A stretch of DNA of 64,000 nt. Origin: Adiantum capillus-veneris. Lineage: Eukaryota > Streptophyta > Polypodiopsida > Polypodiales > Pteridaceae. Position numbers and translations under genes: made by a program. Positions 48,740-60,236 of the stretch are shown piece after piece; the stretch's first letter is position 1, and every line of letters begins with the position of its first letter. The notes under the pieces are model-generated. The model was not told where the DNA came from. It did no database searches and saw only the letters and a list, made by a program, of their open reading frames with translations. The DNA lies in contig CM043953.1 of NCBI GenBank assembly GCA_014529385.2, forward strand, positions 96,291,342 to 96,355,341, read 5' to 3'.

Positions 48740-50585
48740 ACACTTTGTTCCTCTTTTAAGTGGTGGAAATACGAATGTAAGTTCCAATGAGGCAAATGTA
48801 CAGCCTATGGGGGTTTTTGAAGATGTTTTAGATCAGCCTATTACTGATGCAGATGTACATGATGTACTTGATGAGGAAAGGGCTGAAAATGAGCAGGCTA
48901 GAGGTATGCCAAAATGGCTGGTGCACACTTTGCGTGACAGTAAATTGGATGCACCTTTGTCTAGTCGTACTCGTTCAGGCTCTCGCCATGCATCTTATGC
49001 ATCAGATTGTTATGATTTGGCTGTGTCTAGTTTACATGATGTTGAGGAGCCTTTGTCTTTTGATGAAGCACAGAATTCAGAAAATTGGATGGCTGCCTTT
49101 CAATCAGAATATGATGCACTTATAGAAAATGACACATGGACTTTATGTGATTTGTCTCCTGGCAAAAAGGCCATTGGTACGAAGTGGGTTTACAAGTTGA
49201 AACGCAAGCCGGATGGTGAGATTGATCGCCATAAGGCTCGACTTGTTGCAAAGGGTTATGCACAGCAAAAAGGCATAGATTATGAAGAGACTTTTGCTCC
49301 CACTTGTCGTATGACTACTGTTCGTTTTCTATGTGCATTGGCAGCTCATTTTTGTTGGGATGTACATCAATCAGACATTGTTAGTGCTTTCTTGAATGGT
49401 GACATATTTGAGGAAGTTTATGTAATGCAGCCTCGCGGTTTTGTCATAAAAGGACAAGAGGACAAAGTGTGCAAATGTAACAAGGCTTTGTATGGGTTGA
49501 AGCAATATCCTCGTGCTTGGTATGAGAAAGCTGACACTCATTTGGTCAAACAAGGCTTTTGTAACAGTCCAACAGAAAGCACATTGTATGTAAAGCATGA
49601 GGGTGATGTATTTCTCATCGTGGTTCTTTATGTTGATGATTTGTTGATCACTAGACCAAATGAGAGAAATATTGCTGAATTTAAGGCTGATTTGAATGCT
49701 ACTTTCAAGATGAAAGATTTGGGGCTGTTGCATCATTACTTGGGTATACAGTTTAAGCAGTGTGATGGTGGTATTGCCTTGTGTCAGAAAAGTTACATAG
49801 AGACATTGCTATGTAAGTTTGGACTTGAGGATTGCAAACCTATTGCCACTCCCATGGAAATAGGTTTGAAGTTGAGTCTACATGATGCTGGCGATCCTGC
49901 TGATGTCACTCTTTACCAAACTGCTCTTGGCTGCCTCATTTATGTATGCAACACGAGGCCGGATATTCAGTTTGCAGTCTCACAGGTCAGCAGATTTATG
50001 CATAGCCCAGGGTCTAAGCATTGGCAGGCTGTCAAGAGGAGTTTCCGCTACCTTAGTGGCACTTTACATCTTGGCTTGTTTTATCCCAAGGGGGGATCAT
50101 TGCCGCCAGACTTACATGCTTTTTCGGACTCAGATTGGGCTGGTTGTTTTGACACACAAGTGTCCACAAGTGGTTTTTGTTTCATGCTTGGCAGCTCATG
50201 TATATCATGGTTGAGCAAGAAGCAACTTACTGTGGCCACTTCGAGTTGTGAGGCTGAGTACATGGAAGTATTCACAGCTACGGTTGAGTGTGTATGGCCC
50301 AGACGCCTTATGGCTGATTTGGGTGTTGGAGAGGACACTGCCAACACTATCTACACTGACAGTCAGAACGCATTGGCAGTTGCGAGGAACCCAGTTTTTC
50401 ATGCTTGCACAAAGCACATTGAGGTGCATTACCACTATGTCAGGGAGAGGCTCTCAGCAGGAGAGATCAGCTTGGCTTATGTGCCAACACAGGACAACCT
50501 TGCAGATATTTTCACAAAGGCATTGTCTCATGAGAAGCTTGAAGCTTTCCGCAAAGCTTTGGGCTTACTCCCCTTTGTGGACTGA
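48740..50585 (+). pseudogene. Ty1/copia reverse transcriptase and RNase H (copia-2)
   Basis: 592 open codons from 48807. Reverse transcriptase blocks: AIGTKWVYKLKRKPDGEIDR, ARLVAKGYAQQKGIDY, HQSDIVSAFLNGD and catalytic YVDDLLIT, then RNase H with SDSDWAGC, SCEAEYM and DSQNALAVARNPVFH, and the C-terminal tail LADIFTKAL. All key residues look present. Expression depends on the broken upstream frame, from which it is separated by a one-base loss near 48.75 kb. Confidence 0.93.
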
Positions 50586-50649
50586 TCCTGTCCTCAAGGC
50601 ATGGCACTTCCCTTTACTCATGTGCCAGCTCTCATTTACCGCATCACTC

Positions 50650-50660
50650 CAGGGGGGATT
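50650..50660 (+). promoter_or_regulatory. Polypurine tract of copia-2
   Basis: CAGGGGGGATT directly before the 3' LTR. Confidence 0.9.
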
Positions 50661-50887
50661 TGTTACCATATACATGTGGTAGTGATGTGTGTGAACACAC
50701 TAGGACCGCCGAGGCATTTTTTCCCTCTTTAGGAGGTTTTTTCCCCCGTGCATTGTATATACGCCCATCACTCTAGGGCTATCTATCTTTCCATTGCACA
50801 CTAAGTAATACACTCTCTATTGTGTGCCTTGAGCTTCCTTCGTCTTGTCCAAGCTATGTGTGTTTCTCTGCAACCCTAATTCCAACT
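50661..50887 (+). repeat. 3' LTR of copia-2
   Basis: Ends TTCCAACT; the final A is changed to T. The GCTTT duplication follows. Confidence 0.93.
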
Positions 50888-51051
50888 GCTTTTGGTATCC
50901 AAATTTGCCTGACTCCTTGCATGCTAATTGTAGCATTTTTTTGTCGACGGGATGGAGAAGATTTGCTTCGTGGATTGGTCCTCTGATTGCACCTTTTCCA
51001 TTCCTCTTTGCTTGGTGCAATGGGAAAAATGAGTTGCCCTCCTTAAAGTGA

Positions 51052-51420
51052 TAGCTTTAGCTGATTTGTATCCCAATCTGGTAATGCTTTGTATGTTCGC
51101 ATCCAAGGAATACCAAGAATCATAGTCTCATTCATGTGTTCATCTGGCAAGCATACAAAATGATTCGGACATGAGCATTCATGTACTACCACATTCAGGT
51201 TGACCACTCCCAATGCTGAATTTGGATTCTTGTTGCATCCTTTGATTGTCGTTATTCCTACGGGCAGTCAATTCTTGACTTGTTGCTTTCTTGTATGTGG
51301 AATAACTGACTGCATTCACTCTAGCTCCTGTGTCTACCAAAGCATTGGTGCTATGATTATTGAGCTGTACTTTGATGCGCATATCCATTCTATCCAGTCG
51401 TCATCTGTTGAAACTGCATC
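51052..51420 (-). pseudogene. Second aspartic protease (retropepsin-like) domain, after integrase
   Basis: Pieces in three frames make one complete domain: MDMRIKVQLNNHSTNALVDT then GARVNAVSYSTYKK (catalytic DTGA), LPVGITTIKGCNKNPNSALG, VVNLNVVVHE, and ETMILGIPWMRTYKALPDW, where ILGIPW matches the ILG-R-PW block that ends retropepsins. It ends LKLSL at a stop near 51052. Two frameshifts and one stop interrupt it. It joins the integrase C terminus through a roughly 90-residue charged linker in the same frame. A different protease domain lies in the normal place before reverse transcriptase (60.3-60.6 kb). Confidence 0.72.
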
Positions 51421-52840
51421 TTTAGGTAATTCCAATTGTCGATCATCTATTTCCAAAGTGTTGATGGGAATCGATAGCTTTTGATTCTTGAGAGCAGGTT
51501 TACGCTTGAGTACCCGAAGTCTAGCGTCCTCTTGGGCTTCATCAATAACCTGTTGTCGCTTCATCTTTCTTAGTTTGGTTGCATGCATTCTCTCTAGCAA
51601 TTCATTGGTTAGTGGAAAATTGTTTTTTTTTAAACGACATCCACTAATCCAATTAGCCATTGGTTCACCATCTAAGTTTGATAATTTTACTGCTCCACTT
51701 GGAGATACATCTTCAATGATAAATGGTCCATATCCCTTTTTCTTAAACTTGAATGTGTTGCTTAAGGGAATAGACTAGAACTAAGTCCCCTTTCTTGAAA
51801 ATTTTGGTGATTAAGTGGGAATAAAAAAACTGTTTTTGTTTCCGCTTTTGTGCATAGATATGAGCTACATCAGTTAGCCTTTACTCGTCTAGCTTCTCCA
51901 ACTCTTCAAGTCTTTCTGACAATTCATGCCCAGTCCACTCGAGAGTCTGTGATACCCTTAAGGTCGGCAATAGAAATTCTATTGGCAGTATGGCATCAAG
52001 ACCATAAACAAGGTTAAAGGGTGTAGCATTTAAAGCCATTTTGAATGAGACTCGATAAGCCCATAGAGCAGCATGGAGATTCATTTCCCAATCGGTCCTT
52101 CCTGAAGTAACCACTGTGTTCAGTACCGAACTAAGAATTTTATTCGTATGCTCAGATTGTTCATTTGCTTGTGGGTGATAGGGAGCTGATTTGTTATGGA
52201 TAACCATAAACTCATTAAGCACATACTCTATTACCTTGTTGATGAAACGAGTTCCCCGATCACTGACAATCTCTATTGGCAGTCCATACCTTACAAATAC
52301 ATACTCATATAAGAATGCAGCAATGGTTCTAGCATCATTCTTTTGAGTCTCTTTAGCTTCGGCCCATTTGGTTAAATAGTCCGTAGCTACAATGATATAT
52401 TGAGCTTGGGTTCTATAACCAGGTGGCTGTATCGGTCCCACAAAATCTATACCCCATTCTACGAAGGCTCTGCTCCCCATCATTGGTCTTAAGGGCATGG
52501 TGTCTACACGTGTTGGCATTTTTGCTTGTTGACAAGCATCACACCTTCGAACATATTCTTTGGCATCTGCAAAAAATGTTGGCCACCATATGCCTGCCAT
52601 CAAGATTGCTCTTGCGGTCATCTCACTAGAAAAGTGACCTCCAGCTAATCCAGCATGTGCTTGTTCTATAATCAGAATATACTCGTTTTCATTTGCACAA
52701 AGACGAAAATGTTGATCTTTACCTTGCCAATATAATTGGTTCCCAATGAGAGCATAGTTTCTTGCTTTCGTTTCAATTGATCTTTGATGGCGTTTACTCA
52801 TATCCTCAGGAAATGTTCGACTTGATAATTAAGTAACCAG
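51421..52840 (-). pseudogene. Ty3/gypsy integrase with C-terminal extension (gypsy-3)
   Basis: The open core 52801-51881 has the HHCC finger (HAGLAGGH...CDACQQAK), the catalytic set WGIDFVG, SDRGTRF and the E in NEQSEHTNKIL, and LHAALWAYRVSFK, TPFNLVYG. After a stop at 51881 and a shift near 51.8 kb it continues with FKKGDLVLVYSLKQH, GYGPFIIEDVSPSGAVKLS and GEPMANWISGCRLKK, the normal gypsy integrase end. The frame then stays open to 51334 with a Lys/Arg/Glu linker leading to the second protease domain. It would insert cDNA; the copy is dead. Confidence 0.88.
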
Positions 52841-52949
52841 ATAGTTACTCCACTTAGGAACAGGTGACATTTGAAACAACGTTACATGAGGAATGGATTG
52901 TTGTTTCTGACATTAAGGGAAATCTCTTACAAAAGATCGAACATCTCTC

Positions 52950-53911
52950 CTCATAGTCAGCCAAAATACTCCAAGTCTTAAGATTTGTTGCATAGTTTGG
53001 TCTTCCGCAAAGTGAAGTCCACTATGGTAACATCTGCTTGACTTAGGTACTGATCCCTTTCTTCAGGGTTAATGCATAAAAGCAATATCCCGTCTCGATT
53101 TCTTTTATATAGCCTCCCATCTAGTAATTGATACGTAGCCGATTGCTCGATTAAATCAACTGTGATAGGGAGTGGTGAATCCACTTGAGCTATCGTCATT
53201 AATGACACAATTTTTTATGACCATCTTGGTATCATTTCCACGGAGAAAAAATAGGCATCTGGTAGATCATCATCTACCCCTTTAGGTGATTCCCCCGAAA
53301 CAATCCTGGAAAAATGATCTACTCGTTGATGTGTAATGCCTTTTTTAACAACCACAGTGAAATCAAATTAGAGAAGAATGATGAACCATCTCACTATTCT
53401 CCCTGTGCTACATGGTTTGTTGACCAAATATAACAAATTTTGGTGGTCCTCAAAGAACACAAACTTGTTGGCCAATAGGTAATGTCTATACTTTTTAATA
53501 GCATAGATCATTCCTAGGCCTTCTCTTTCAGTGGTGGTGTAATTGTTTTCTGCCATAAATAGTTGTCAGCTAGCATAAGAAATAGGAAAGTCAATTTTTC
53601 CATCTCTGGCATGGTTGGGCTAGTATACAACCAATAGCAAAATTTGAGGCATCTACGTGTACGTGGAATACCTTATCCCAATCGGGTACTTTCAATATTG
53701 GAGCTGAGGTGAGAGCTTGCTTAAGCTTCATGAAGGATTCTTCACATGCCTCGGTCCATTCAAAGTGCGTAATCAAGCTATACATGGGTTTTGCAATTAT
53801 AGTATACATGTAGATAAACCGTCGGTAATATCCACAATACCCCTTTAACTGTTGTTGGTCTAGGCAAATCAGCGATGGCATGAATCTTTTCAATATCGGT
53901 AGCAATGCCAT
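52950..53911 (-). pseudogene. RNase H region (gypsy-3)
   Basis: 53911-53591 covers the connection and RNase H start (GYCGYYRRFI, then VFHVHVDASNFAIGCIL). 53556-53368 has NNYTTTEREGLGMIYAIKKYRHYLLANKF and DHQNLLYLVNKP (DHQALxYL block). 53208-52978 is the tether before integrase (LLDGRLYKRNRDG). It is broken by stops and shifts. Only one RNase H domain is seen. Confidence 0.82.
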
Positions 53912-55433
53912 TTTTAGACACTATATGTCCAAGAATTTTCCCTTGTCTTCCCATGAATGTGCACTTTTCATGGTTTAAGCAAATCGTGTAAAGTCTACAT
54001 TTCTCGAATACCTTTTTGAGGTGTTCACAATGATCAGCTCGGATTGACAAATGTACACATAAATCATCCATGTATACCTCCAAGAATTTCCGAAGATACT
54101 CTTTGCAAGCATGGCTCATCAGTCTTTGAAATGTGGCTGGAGCATTAGTTAACCCAAACGGCATAACCCGATAGTAGGCAAATATATCCCATTCTGTTGC
54201 AAAATCAGTTTTGTGCTGATCTTTTGGGTCAACCAAAAGTTGATTGTATCCCAAAAAACCATCTAGGAAGCTGTAAGCTTCTTTTCTTGCCACTCGTTCT
54301 AAAACGTGCTCAGTTATTGGAAGAGGGAAGTTGTCTCTACTGGTAGTTGCATTCACTTTTTTGAGATTAACGCACACTCGTAATTTCCCATTCTTCTTAG
54401 GTACTACCACAATTGGGGACACCCAATCAGTGTGTTCAATTTCGTAAATGAATTCAGCTTCCTTTAGTTTTTCAATCTCTTCTTTGATCTTCCTGGCAAA
54501 TGTTTCGTTATAAGTGTATGGTCTCTGTCTACTTGGTTTCGCATCATCTCTCATGGGTATAGTATGTTGATAGATTTCTGGATCAACACCCTTGAGATCC
54601 TTGTAAGACCAAGCAAAGATATCCCGGTATTCCTTTAACAAACTTAACAAAAGCTTTTCTTCTTCTTCTGTTAGATCATTTGCAATGTAGGACGGTCTAG
54701 GCTCTTCTCCTGGTTCAGCCAAGTCTACCCTTTTAGCGTTTTCAGGTCCTTCGTAAGACTCGCCTTGTTTCCGTAGTTCCCTAACAGGTTGTTCGATTAT
54801 GATTTTCCAATCTTGGAGAGTATACTTTGTGTAATGGGATGGAACATGCATTATATCCTTCCCATCCTCTTCCGTGGTTTCCATTTCGGTGGTGTATATC
54901 TCCTTTAGATCTTTTTTCAACTCTACTCTGGTCATGAGTGGTTTTTTATCCTGATGTTCTTCTTGAATACCCTTCCTTGTTTTCCTCGATGTCTGAGACA
55001 TTTTTGAGTCTCCGTTTGAAGGATATCTACTAGTTATTTTGTCCTTGACACAATCATTAGCATCTATCTGCATCAGGAATTGTGTTTTACTGGAGACTGA
55101 TGGCATAGGTCGCGCTTTCACAATTTTAGTGTCCCTCTTTCTTCTATACCATTTTTGTCGTCTTGATTTCTAGTTTGGAAAGTCAAAAAACTTTTCCTCC
55201 CTTCCCCTTAAGAGTAGTTGAGCTCTCGTGTGTTCTTTTTCGGATCCTGCATCTTCGGAGGTAGCCAAGTGTTCATCCAACTCATCGGTTGCATCGTAAT
55301 AGAGGTCAAAAAAGACTTGTTGAGCTTTCATCAAGTCCTTTGTTTCCTCATCCTTGTTTTCAATGTTAAGGACTAACATCATTTGGATGGGAATTATGTC
55401 GTAGCCATCCTCATTGCAAATTGAGTAGGTATA
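53780..55433 (-). pseudogene. Ty3/gypsy reverse transcriptase (gypsy-3)
   Basis: A near-continuous frame runs from 55433 with one TAG (55170-55172) to a shift near 53.84 kb. After an acidic linker come LLSLLKEYRDIFAWSYKDL, the N-terminal palm WVSPIVVVPKKNGKLRVCV, FLDGFLGYNQL, MPFGLTNAPATFQRLM and the catalytic box YMDDLCVHLS, then KCTFMGRQGKILGHIVS. It copies RNA into DNA. The EYRDIFAWSY start and YMDD fit non-chromovirus plant gypsy. The N-terminal side joins the protease segment exactly when the 55439-60230 insertion is removed. Confidence 0.9.
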
Positions 55434-55438
55434 GACGT

Positions 55439-55521
55439 TGATAGCCGTTTTTCGGCTCTCCGTAATTACCATAGTAAGTTACTCCACCCTACCAAATTCA
55501 CCCAAACGCTATGGCTATCCC
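55439..55521 (+). repeat. Truncated 5' LTR (83 bp)
   Basis: TGATAGCCGT to ATGGCTATCCC, then it changes directly into gag coding sequence. The rest of the LTR, primer site and leader are absent. Confidence 0.85.
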
Positions 55522-57484
55522 AAACGTTGAGCAATGGTTTTGGAGTATGTCTTCTCAGATTGAAGATGGATATACCCAAATTTCCAAAGCTTTGAAGGCC
55601 AGATTCTCTAAAGTTCCAACAACGGAGAAAGCATGGGCTTCACTACGGAGACTTCAACAACATGGTGAAGACTACTATGCTTATGATGATATTTTTTCGC
55701 GTCAACGGGAAGGATGTGGATTTAGTTCTACATTTCCAGATTATGTAAAAATGGATCAATTTATTTCGGGTTTGTCTCCTTTCCTAAAGACTAAGGTTAC
55801 TTGTAGTGGACTCTCTACCTTTGAAGAAGCGGTCACTATTGCCCGAAGGAAGTTTCACAAGTACTTCTACATCAAAAATGGTTTCCATCATGCTGGAAGA
55901 ACCAACCATCATGAAAGTGTTTCTATCAAGGAGTCATCTCCTTTGCCATACTTGTCTCCTTCTACTCCGGCAAATGTTGAAGAAGTTACTTACATGCCAA
56001 CTGATTATTCAAGTGCTAAAGTGTGTGGCCAAGATTCAAATGTGGAATCTCTTTCTTCTACCTTTATCACAAGCATGCAAAAATCGGCACAAGATATCTC
56101 AAATGGCATTGATGATTCAATAATGGATACATCCAACCTTTTGGCGGAGGATCAATTTCTAGTCCGAGCAGACGAATCTTTTGTGCAACATGACTCTATG
56201 GAGAATGAAGAACTTGAAGGTAACCTTGATCTTATGGAATGTTCTGAGAGTGTATCTTGTCTAAAAGAAGAGAGTGAAGAAGAAGATGAAATCATAGGTG
56301 GAGAGATCATAGACCACATTGATCATAAAGAGATGATTGTGTACATGGAATGCCAACTCCAAAACAAAGTAGAAGAGTGTGAGTTGAATCCATGTGAGTA
56401 TAATCTTCAAGAAGTGTTTGAGGATGTTGAAAAGCATTGGTATGACCCATGTATGTTAAGCATAGAGGAACCTATCATGCAAGAAGCCAAATGTTTCACA
56501 AAATCAAACAGTATTCCATCAACCTTTGAGGTGGTACAATGTGAGGAGTTACAACCTTGCCAAAGGGGGGGCTTAGAAGGGGATGAAGAACATGGGAGAG
56601 TAGTAAAAAATAAAATCATAAAAGGAAACTATCAGAAGGGTATCATTCTCTCCAATGGTGTTTTAGTGGGTGGCTCTTCAGTCATGGGACAATCTCTTAG
56701 CAAGAAAATCCAAGCTTTTGAAGCCCCAATCATCTTCACATTGGGTTTCACCTCTTCAAAGTCAACTTCTCCTCTCTTCACATATACCTTTCATCGAGGG
56801 CACCATACCTTCTTAAGTGGAGGAGGACATGAATACTTGGTGATGAACGGAGGTTTCCAAACCTTCTTCATTTGGTTCTTTGGTGTATGGAGGTCACACA
56901 TTGTGATGCTTCTGGTCTTCATCATAGATGAAAAACTTGTTGATTGCTACATGTGGATATCTCATCAATCAGTACCGAAATCTATTCTCTTCCAATGTGT
57001 TGGAAGCAATAGAAACCTTCGTCTATTATCTACTTATGTGGTACACCATTTGCAATATCTTCCAATAGCAGTTGGAAGCATGGATCAAGCTTTCCTAAAT
57101 CATGAAGATCATAGAAATTTTGACTTGATGAGCCTACCCAGGTTGAATGAAATTTATGAGCTACAGTTCAGGAATTTGCTCATACAAGCTCTTGAAGATC
57201 GTAGCAGATACATCAACTTTACACAGGAGGAAGAGCAACCAATCTTTTATATCACATTCATAGTGATAGATGCAATGATGGACAACAATAAAATCTACAA
57301 GTTTCTTCAACCAAAATCAGTAAGTGATTCCATACCATACATCTCTCTTTGGGAAAGATATTTCAAAATCTTTGATCCTGGGGGGTGCTTATGGAAACTT
57401 TCTCGATGGAGGAGGTTTACTCCGTCACTTCATTTCATCGTGCTATTGGCTCAAGAACCTTTCATATCACACAAGGTTTTTTAA
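55511..57484 (+). CDS. Gag-like protein of the non-autonomous element (657 aa)
   Basis: Uninterrupted ORF, remarkable amid decayed neighbours. The ATG is inside the LTR-derived 83-bp repeat. Residues 5-115 form a gag capsid: EQWFWSMSSQI, LKARFSKVPTTEKAWASLRR, YYAYDDIFSRQREGCGFSS, KMDQFISGLSPFLKTKV and FEEAVTIARRKFHKYF. Residues about 120-360 are acidic and low-complexity (EEESEEEDEIIGGEII). The C-terminal 300 residues contain GVLVGGSSVMGQSLSK, two hydrophobic stretches (HEYLVMNGGFQTFFIWFFGV, SHIVMLLVFIIDEK) and no recognised domain. There is no zinc knuckle, protease or polymerase. The true gag start was probably lost with the LTR/leader deletion. It may help package element RNA using other elements' enzymes. 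Confidence 0.72.
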   Translation: MAIPNVEQWFWSMSSQIEDGYTQISKALKARFSKVPTTEKAWASLRRLQQHGEDYYAYDDIFSRQREGCGFSSTFPDYVKMDQFISGLSPFLKTKVTCSGLSTFEEAVTIARRKFHKYFYIKNGFHHAGRTNHHESVSIKESSPLPYLSPSTPANVEEVTYMPTDYSSAKVCGQDSNVESLSSTFITSMQKSAQDISNGIDDSIMDTSNLLAEDQFLVRADESFVQHDSMENEELEGNLDLMECSESVSCLKEESEEEDEIIGGEIIDHIDHKEMIVYMECQLQNKVEECELNPCEYNLQEVFEDVEKHWYDPCMLSIEEPIMQEAKCFTKSNSIPSTFEVVQCEELQPCQRGGLEGDEEHGRVVKNKIIKGNYQKGIILSNGVLVGGSSVMGQSLSKKIQAFEAPIIFTLGFTSSKSTSPLFTYTFHRGHHTFLSGGGHEYLVMNGGFQTFFIWFFGVWRSHIVMLLVFIIDEKLVDCYMWISHQSVPKSILFQCVGSNRNLRLLSTYVVHHLQYLPIAVGSMDQAFLNHEDHRNFDLMSLPRLNEIYELQFRNLLIQALEDRSRYINFTQEEEQPIFYITFIVIDAMMDNNKIYKFLQPKSVSDSIPYISLWERYFKIFDPGGCLWKLSRWRRFTPSLHFIVLLAQEPFISHKVF

Positions 57485-57590
57485 TCATACAACAAAGGTT
57501 CTTCAAAGATGAGAGCAGACAAAGACAGACGTTACACAATCTACATGTTGTATGATCGAATAAATGGTACATGAATGTACCATTATCTAC

Positions 57591-57608
57591 GGGGGGGGGG
57601 GGGGCTAA
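57591..57608 (+). promoter_or_regulatory. Polypurine tract (G14) of the gag-only element
   Basis: Fourteen G followed by CTAA and then the LTR start TGATAGCC. Confidence 0.8.
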
Positions 57609-58925
57609 TGATAGCCGTTTTTCGGCTCTCCGTAATTGCCATAGTAAGTTACTCCACCCTACCAAATTCACCCAAACACTATGGCTATCCCTACCATTTC
57701 ATTGTACATAGGCGTGTGTGAGTTAGGGGACTTTTCCCATATCTTCTTAAAACCTCAATTAGCTAGTCACTGGGCTAGTTGAGCCAAAAAAATAAAAAAA
57801 TAAAAAAATAAAAGTATATTATGGCCTCTTTGTGTGTAAATATTTCATTGTATATATGGCCTAAATATAGGGATTTTTTATAATTATTTTGGTATTTTAT
57901 TTAAATATTTCTACTTAGGTGTGTGTTTTATTAAACCTATGTACACCTTCTTTCATCCTCTTACACCATAAGTATATTTTTTGCCAATATGTACATACTC
58001 TAACCTTATATTTTTCCTTTATACAAATCACTCCCACATTTTCACCCTCACCCTCGTGAAAACAAAAAATTGATTTCTACTCTTTGGTCACTCTTGGATG
58101 CATTGTACAAATTCAACAAAGGAGGGGTCCACTAAAAGACTTTTGCAGGCATAAAAAACAGGCTTTTTGGTGAGAATTTTGGCACCTATCTCCACTCCGA
58201 ATTTGGAGCGGTGGTCAAAAGAGAAAATGTAGCCCACGCTCTGAATAATCACCTCAAATTTTTTCATGATTTTTGGAGCTACCAGCAGTGAGATATGATT
58301 TTTTGAGTGGACCCCAGTCTACCCACTTTTCTCACAAGTAGCCCTTAGTCTACTCTCACCCTTCCACACACCTACTCAATCTTACACATCCCTCCCTCTC
58401 CTTCCCTCACTCAAACCTGCAATTTCCATGGCTTCTCCCACCCTCTTCACCATTACAGTTCTCTCTCATCCCTATAGTTCTTTTATGAACCTCTACATAC
58501 ATACACCCTATCCATGTCTCTCTCTATTGCTTCTATGTTACAATTTCATCTACCTCTCCTAAAAATATCTAAAATTCAGCATCTTAACCATGATAACTTC
58601 TGCAAATTGAGGATTTTTCATCAACAAATCCTCTTTTCATCGTGGTGGTCAACCGTGGCGGCGGCGTAAAGAAGCAAAGAAGAAGAAGAAGACCAGCGGT
58701 CATTTTTTCCACAATCTACACAAGGGTGAGTTCAAGCTTCTTCAAAGCTTCACCATCTCAATGATTCTCTTTTAATTCACCCCTCTTCCTTCATCAAATC
58801 AGCTCACTCTACCCATTGTAAATGTAACATTAACTTTCTAGTGATTACTAACCACTAACATACTAACACAAAATAGCCTTTGACCTAACCATAAAAGACA
58901 CCTCGCCTCAAGACATGTGTATAGT

Positions 58926-58928
<3 letters not shown>

Positions 58929-58971
<43 letters not shown>
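58929..58971. repeat. (CT)n microsatellite
   Basis: About 21 CT units inside the 3' LTR. Confidence 0.95.
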
Positions 58972-58973
<2 letters not shown>

Positions 58974-59142
58974 ACTTACTTTCACCTTATCTACCATCAA
59001 TAATGCTCTCTTTTGAGCCCACACCCATGACTCAAGCAGACAAAGAAGGCCCGCAATGTTTTGATATTCAAAAAAATCATAATCCTGATTTGTTAGCTTG
59101 TAAATTAGGATTTCCAATAATCTTTATGAGGGGTCTCCAACC

Positions 59143-59150
59143 TATAAATA
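59143..59150 (+). promoter_or_regulatory. TATA box in the 3' LTR
   Basis: TATAAATA preceded by CC and followed by GACCCC, a canonical plant core promoter. CCAACATCTCAC-type leader sequence follows. Confidence 0.6.
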
Positions 59151-60236
59151 GACCCCTCTCCTTCTTGTAAAAGAACCTCCAACATCTCACATAGCACCCC
59201 AACACTCTATGCGTGAGGAGAGACTTAGGTGTAGCAACCACTTGTGAGCTTCACTCTTGGTGTGAGAGAAGCCTTCAAGCTACACATTGCAAGTGAGAGA
59301 GCGTGAGTTCCAAAAATCTCAAAACCACTATTGTACATGCTCCTTCATCATCAATAAATTGAGGTTTGGTGCATCAAAGGCGTGATTCGACGTTCAAATC
59401 TTCGTCCTTCCATTTTTGCAATACGGTTTGGTGAATTCAAGGTGACTTGTGTATTTTGAGTTTTTATCGGTTGATCTTGATTTTAGAAAGTGTTTAAGTG
59501 TGTTTTTCATTGCCAGTTTTGTGTCCATTGTAAGAGGGTATTGTGGTGAGAGGTCTCCCACACCCTAAGACAGTGTGTGTGTGTTTTGGCAATGATTAGC
59601 AATCACTAAGCATTGAGTGAGTTTTGTACAAGTTCTACGATAGCATCATAACGAACCATCTCCATTTGCAAGTCACAAATAAGGTATTACGCAAGATCCT
59701 TTCCTCTCTCTCTTCCCTTTGCTCTAGCTCTCTCTGGTCCATTTCATGTGTGTCTTGGTGTGAAGTTGCTTGTGTGTGTTGTGTGGTGCATCTTCTTGGT
59801 TGTGCCAAAATCTCTCTTGCGTCCTAGTTCGCATACCATAACTAGGTGGTGCCCCTATCTTGTTTGGGTTTGGCTGTGGGTTTGTTGTTGTGTTGTGCTT
59901 ATGGTTGCCCCAGCCCCAATTGAGCAGCACGGGAGCCTTGGTGTTTAGAGGTCGCCTCTCTTGTTGCCCTCCCCGGACCGCCTCAATGTATTTACACATA
60001 CATCCATTGTCGCTAAGATTTGAGTCCACTCGAATGGTTCAAAAATGTTCTGGAAAGGGTTCTGGTATGTAGGCTTCGTCTGTACAATCCCTTTCTAGGA
60101 TACATTCCTCGTCTCAAGCTTCCATTTTTTGAAGCTCCGCACATCCAAATAGGAGTGTCTTTGTTTAGCCAAGATGGAAGTTTAGTTTTAGCCGAAGAGG
60201 CTGAATCAAACTCCTGGATGGGTGTTTTCAAGACGT

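Larger units (their letters stand above)
45726..50887 (+). mobile_element. Ty1/copia retrotransposon copia-2, full-length but defective
   Basis: Two 227-bp LTRs (45726-45952, 50661-50887) with about nine differences, primer site, gag-pol, polypurine tract and a GCTTT target duplication (45721-45725, 50888-50892). It is inserted in gypsy-3. It has one long frame, 46315-50585, with six stops (46435, 46705, 46846, 47371, 48463, 48727) and a one-base loss near 48.75 kb. Two of those stops also occur in copia-1. Confidence 0.95.
55439..60230 (+). mobile_element. Non-autonomous gag-only LTR element with unequal LTRs
   Basis: An 83-bp direct repeat (55439-55521 and 57609-57691, two mismatches) marks the start of both LTRs. 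A 657-codon ORF with a gag domain lies between, then a G14 polypurine tract. AGACGT is at both edges (55433-55438 and 60231-60236). With the insert removed, the minus-strand gypsy-3 frame reads NLKDHTYRDVYTYSICNED without a break, proving both edges. The 3' LTR is therefore about 2.6 kb, while the 5' LTR kept only its first 83 bp. No pol genes. It resembles the TR-GAG class. Confidence 0.85.
57609..60230 (+). repeat. Full-length 3' LTR (about 2.6 kb)
   Basis: From TGATAGCC to TTTTCA just before the AGACGT duplication. It has an AAAATAAAAAAAT-rich block near 57785, a CT microsatellite at 58929-58971 and a TATA box at 59143. No conserved ORF. The length is inferred from the two edges, since the 5' LTR is truncated. 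Confidence 0.7.

Noticed and set aside
55806-56123. Alternative-frame ORF inside the gag-only ORF
   Set aside because: It overlaps the longer gag frame and has no motif.
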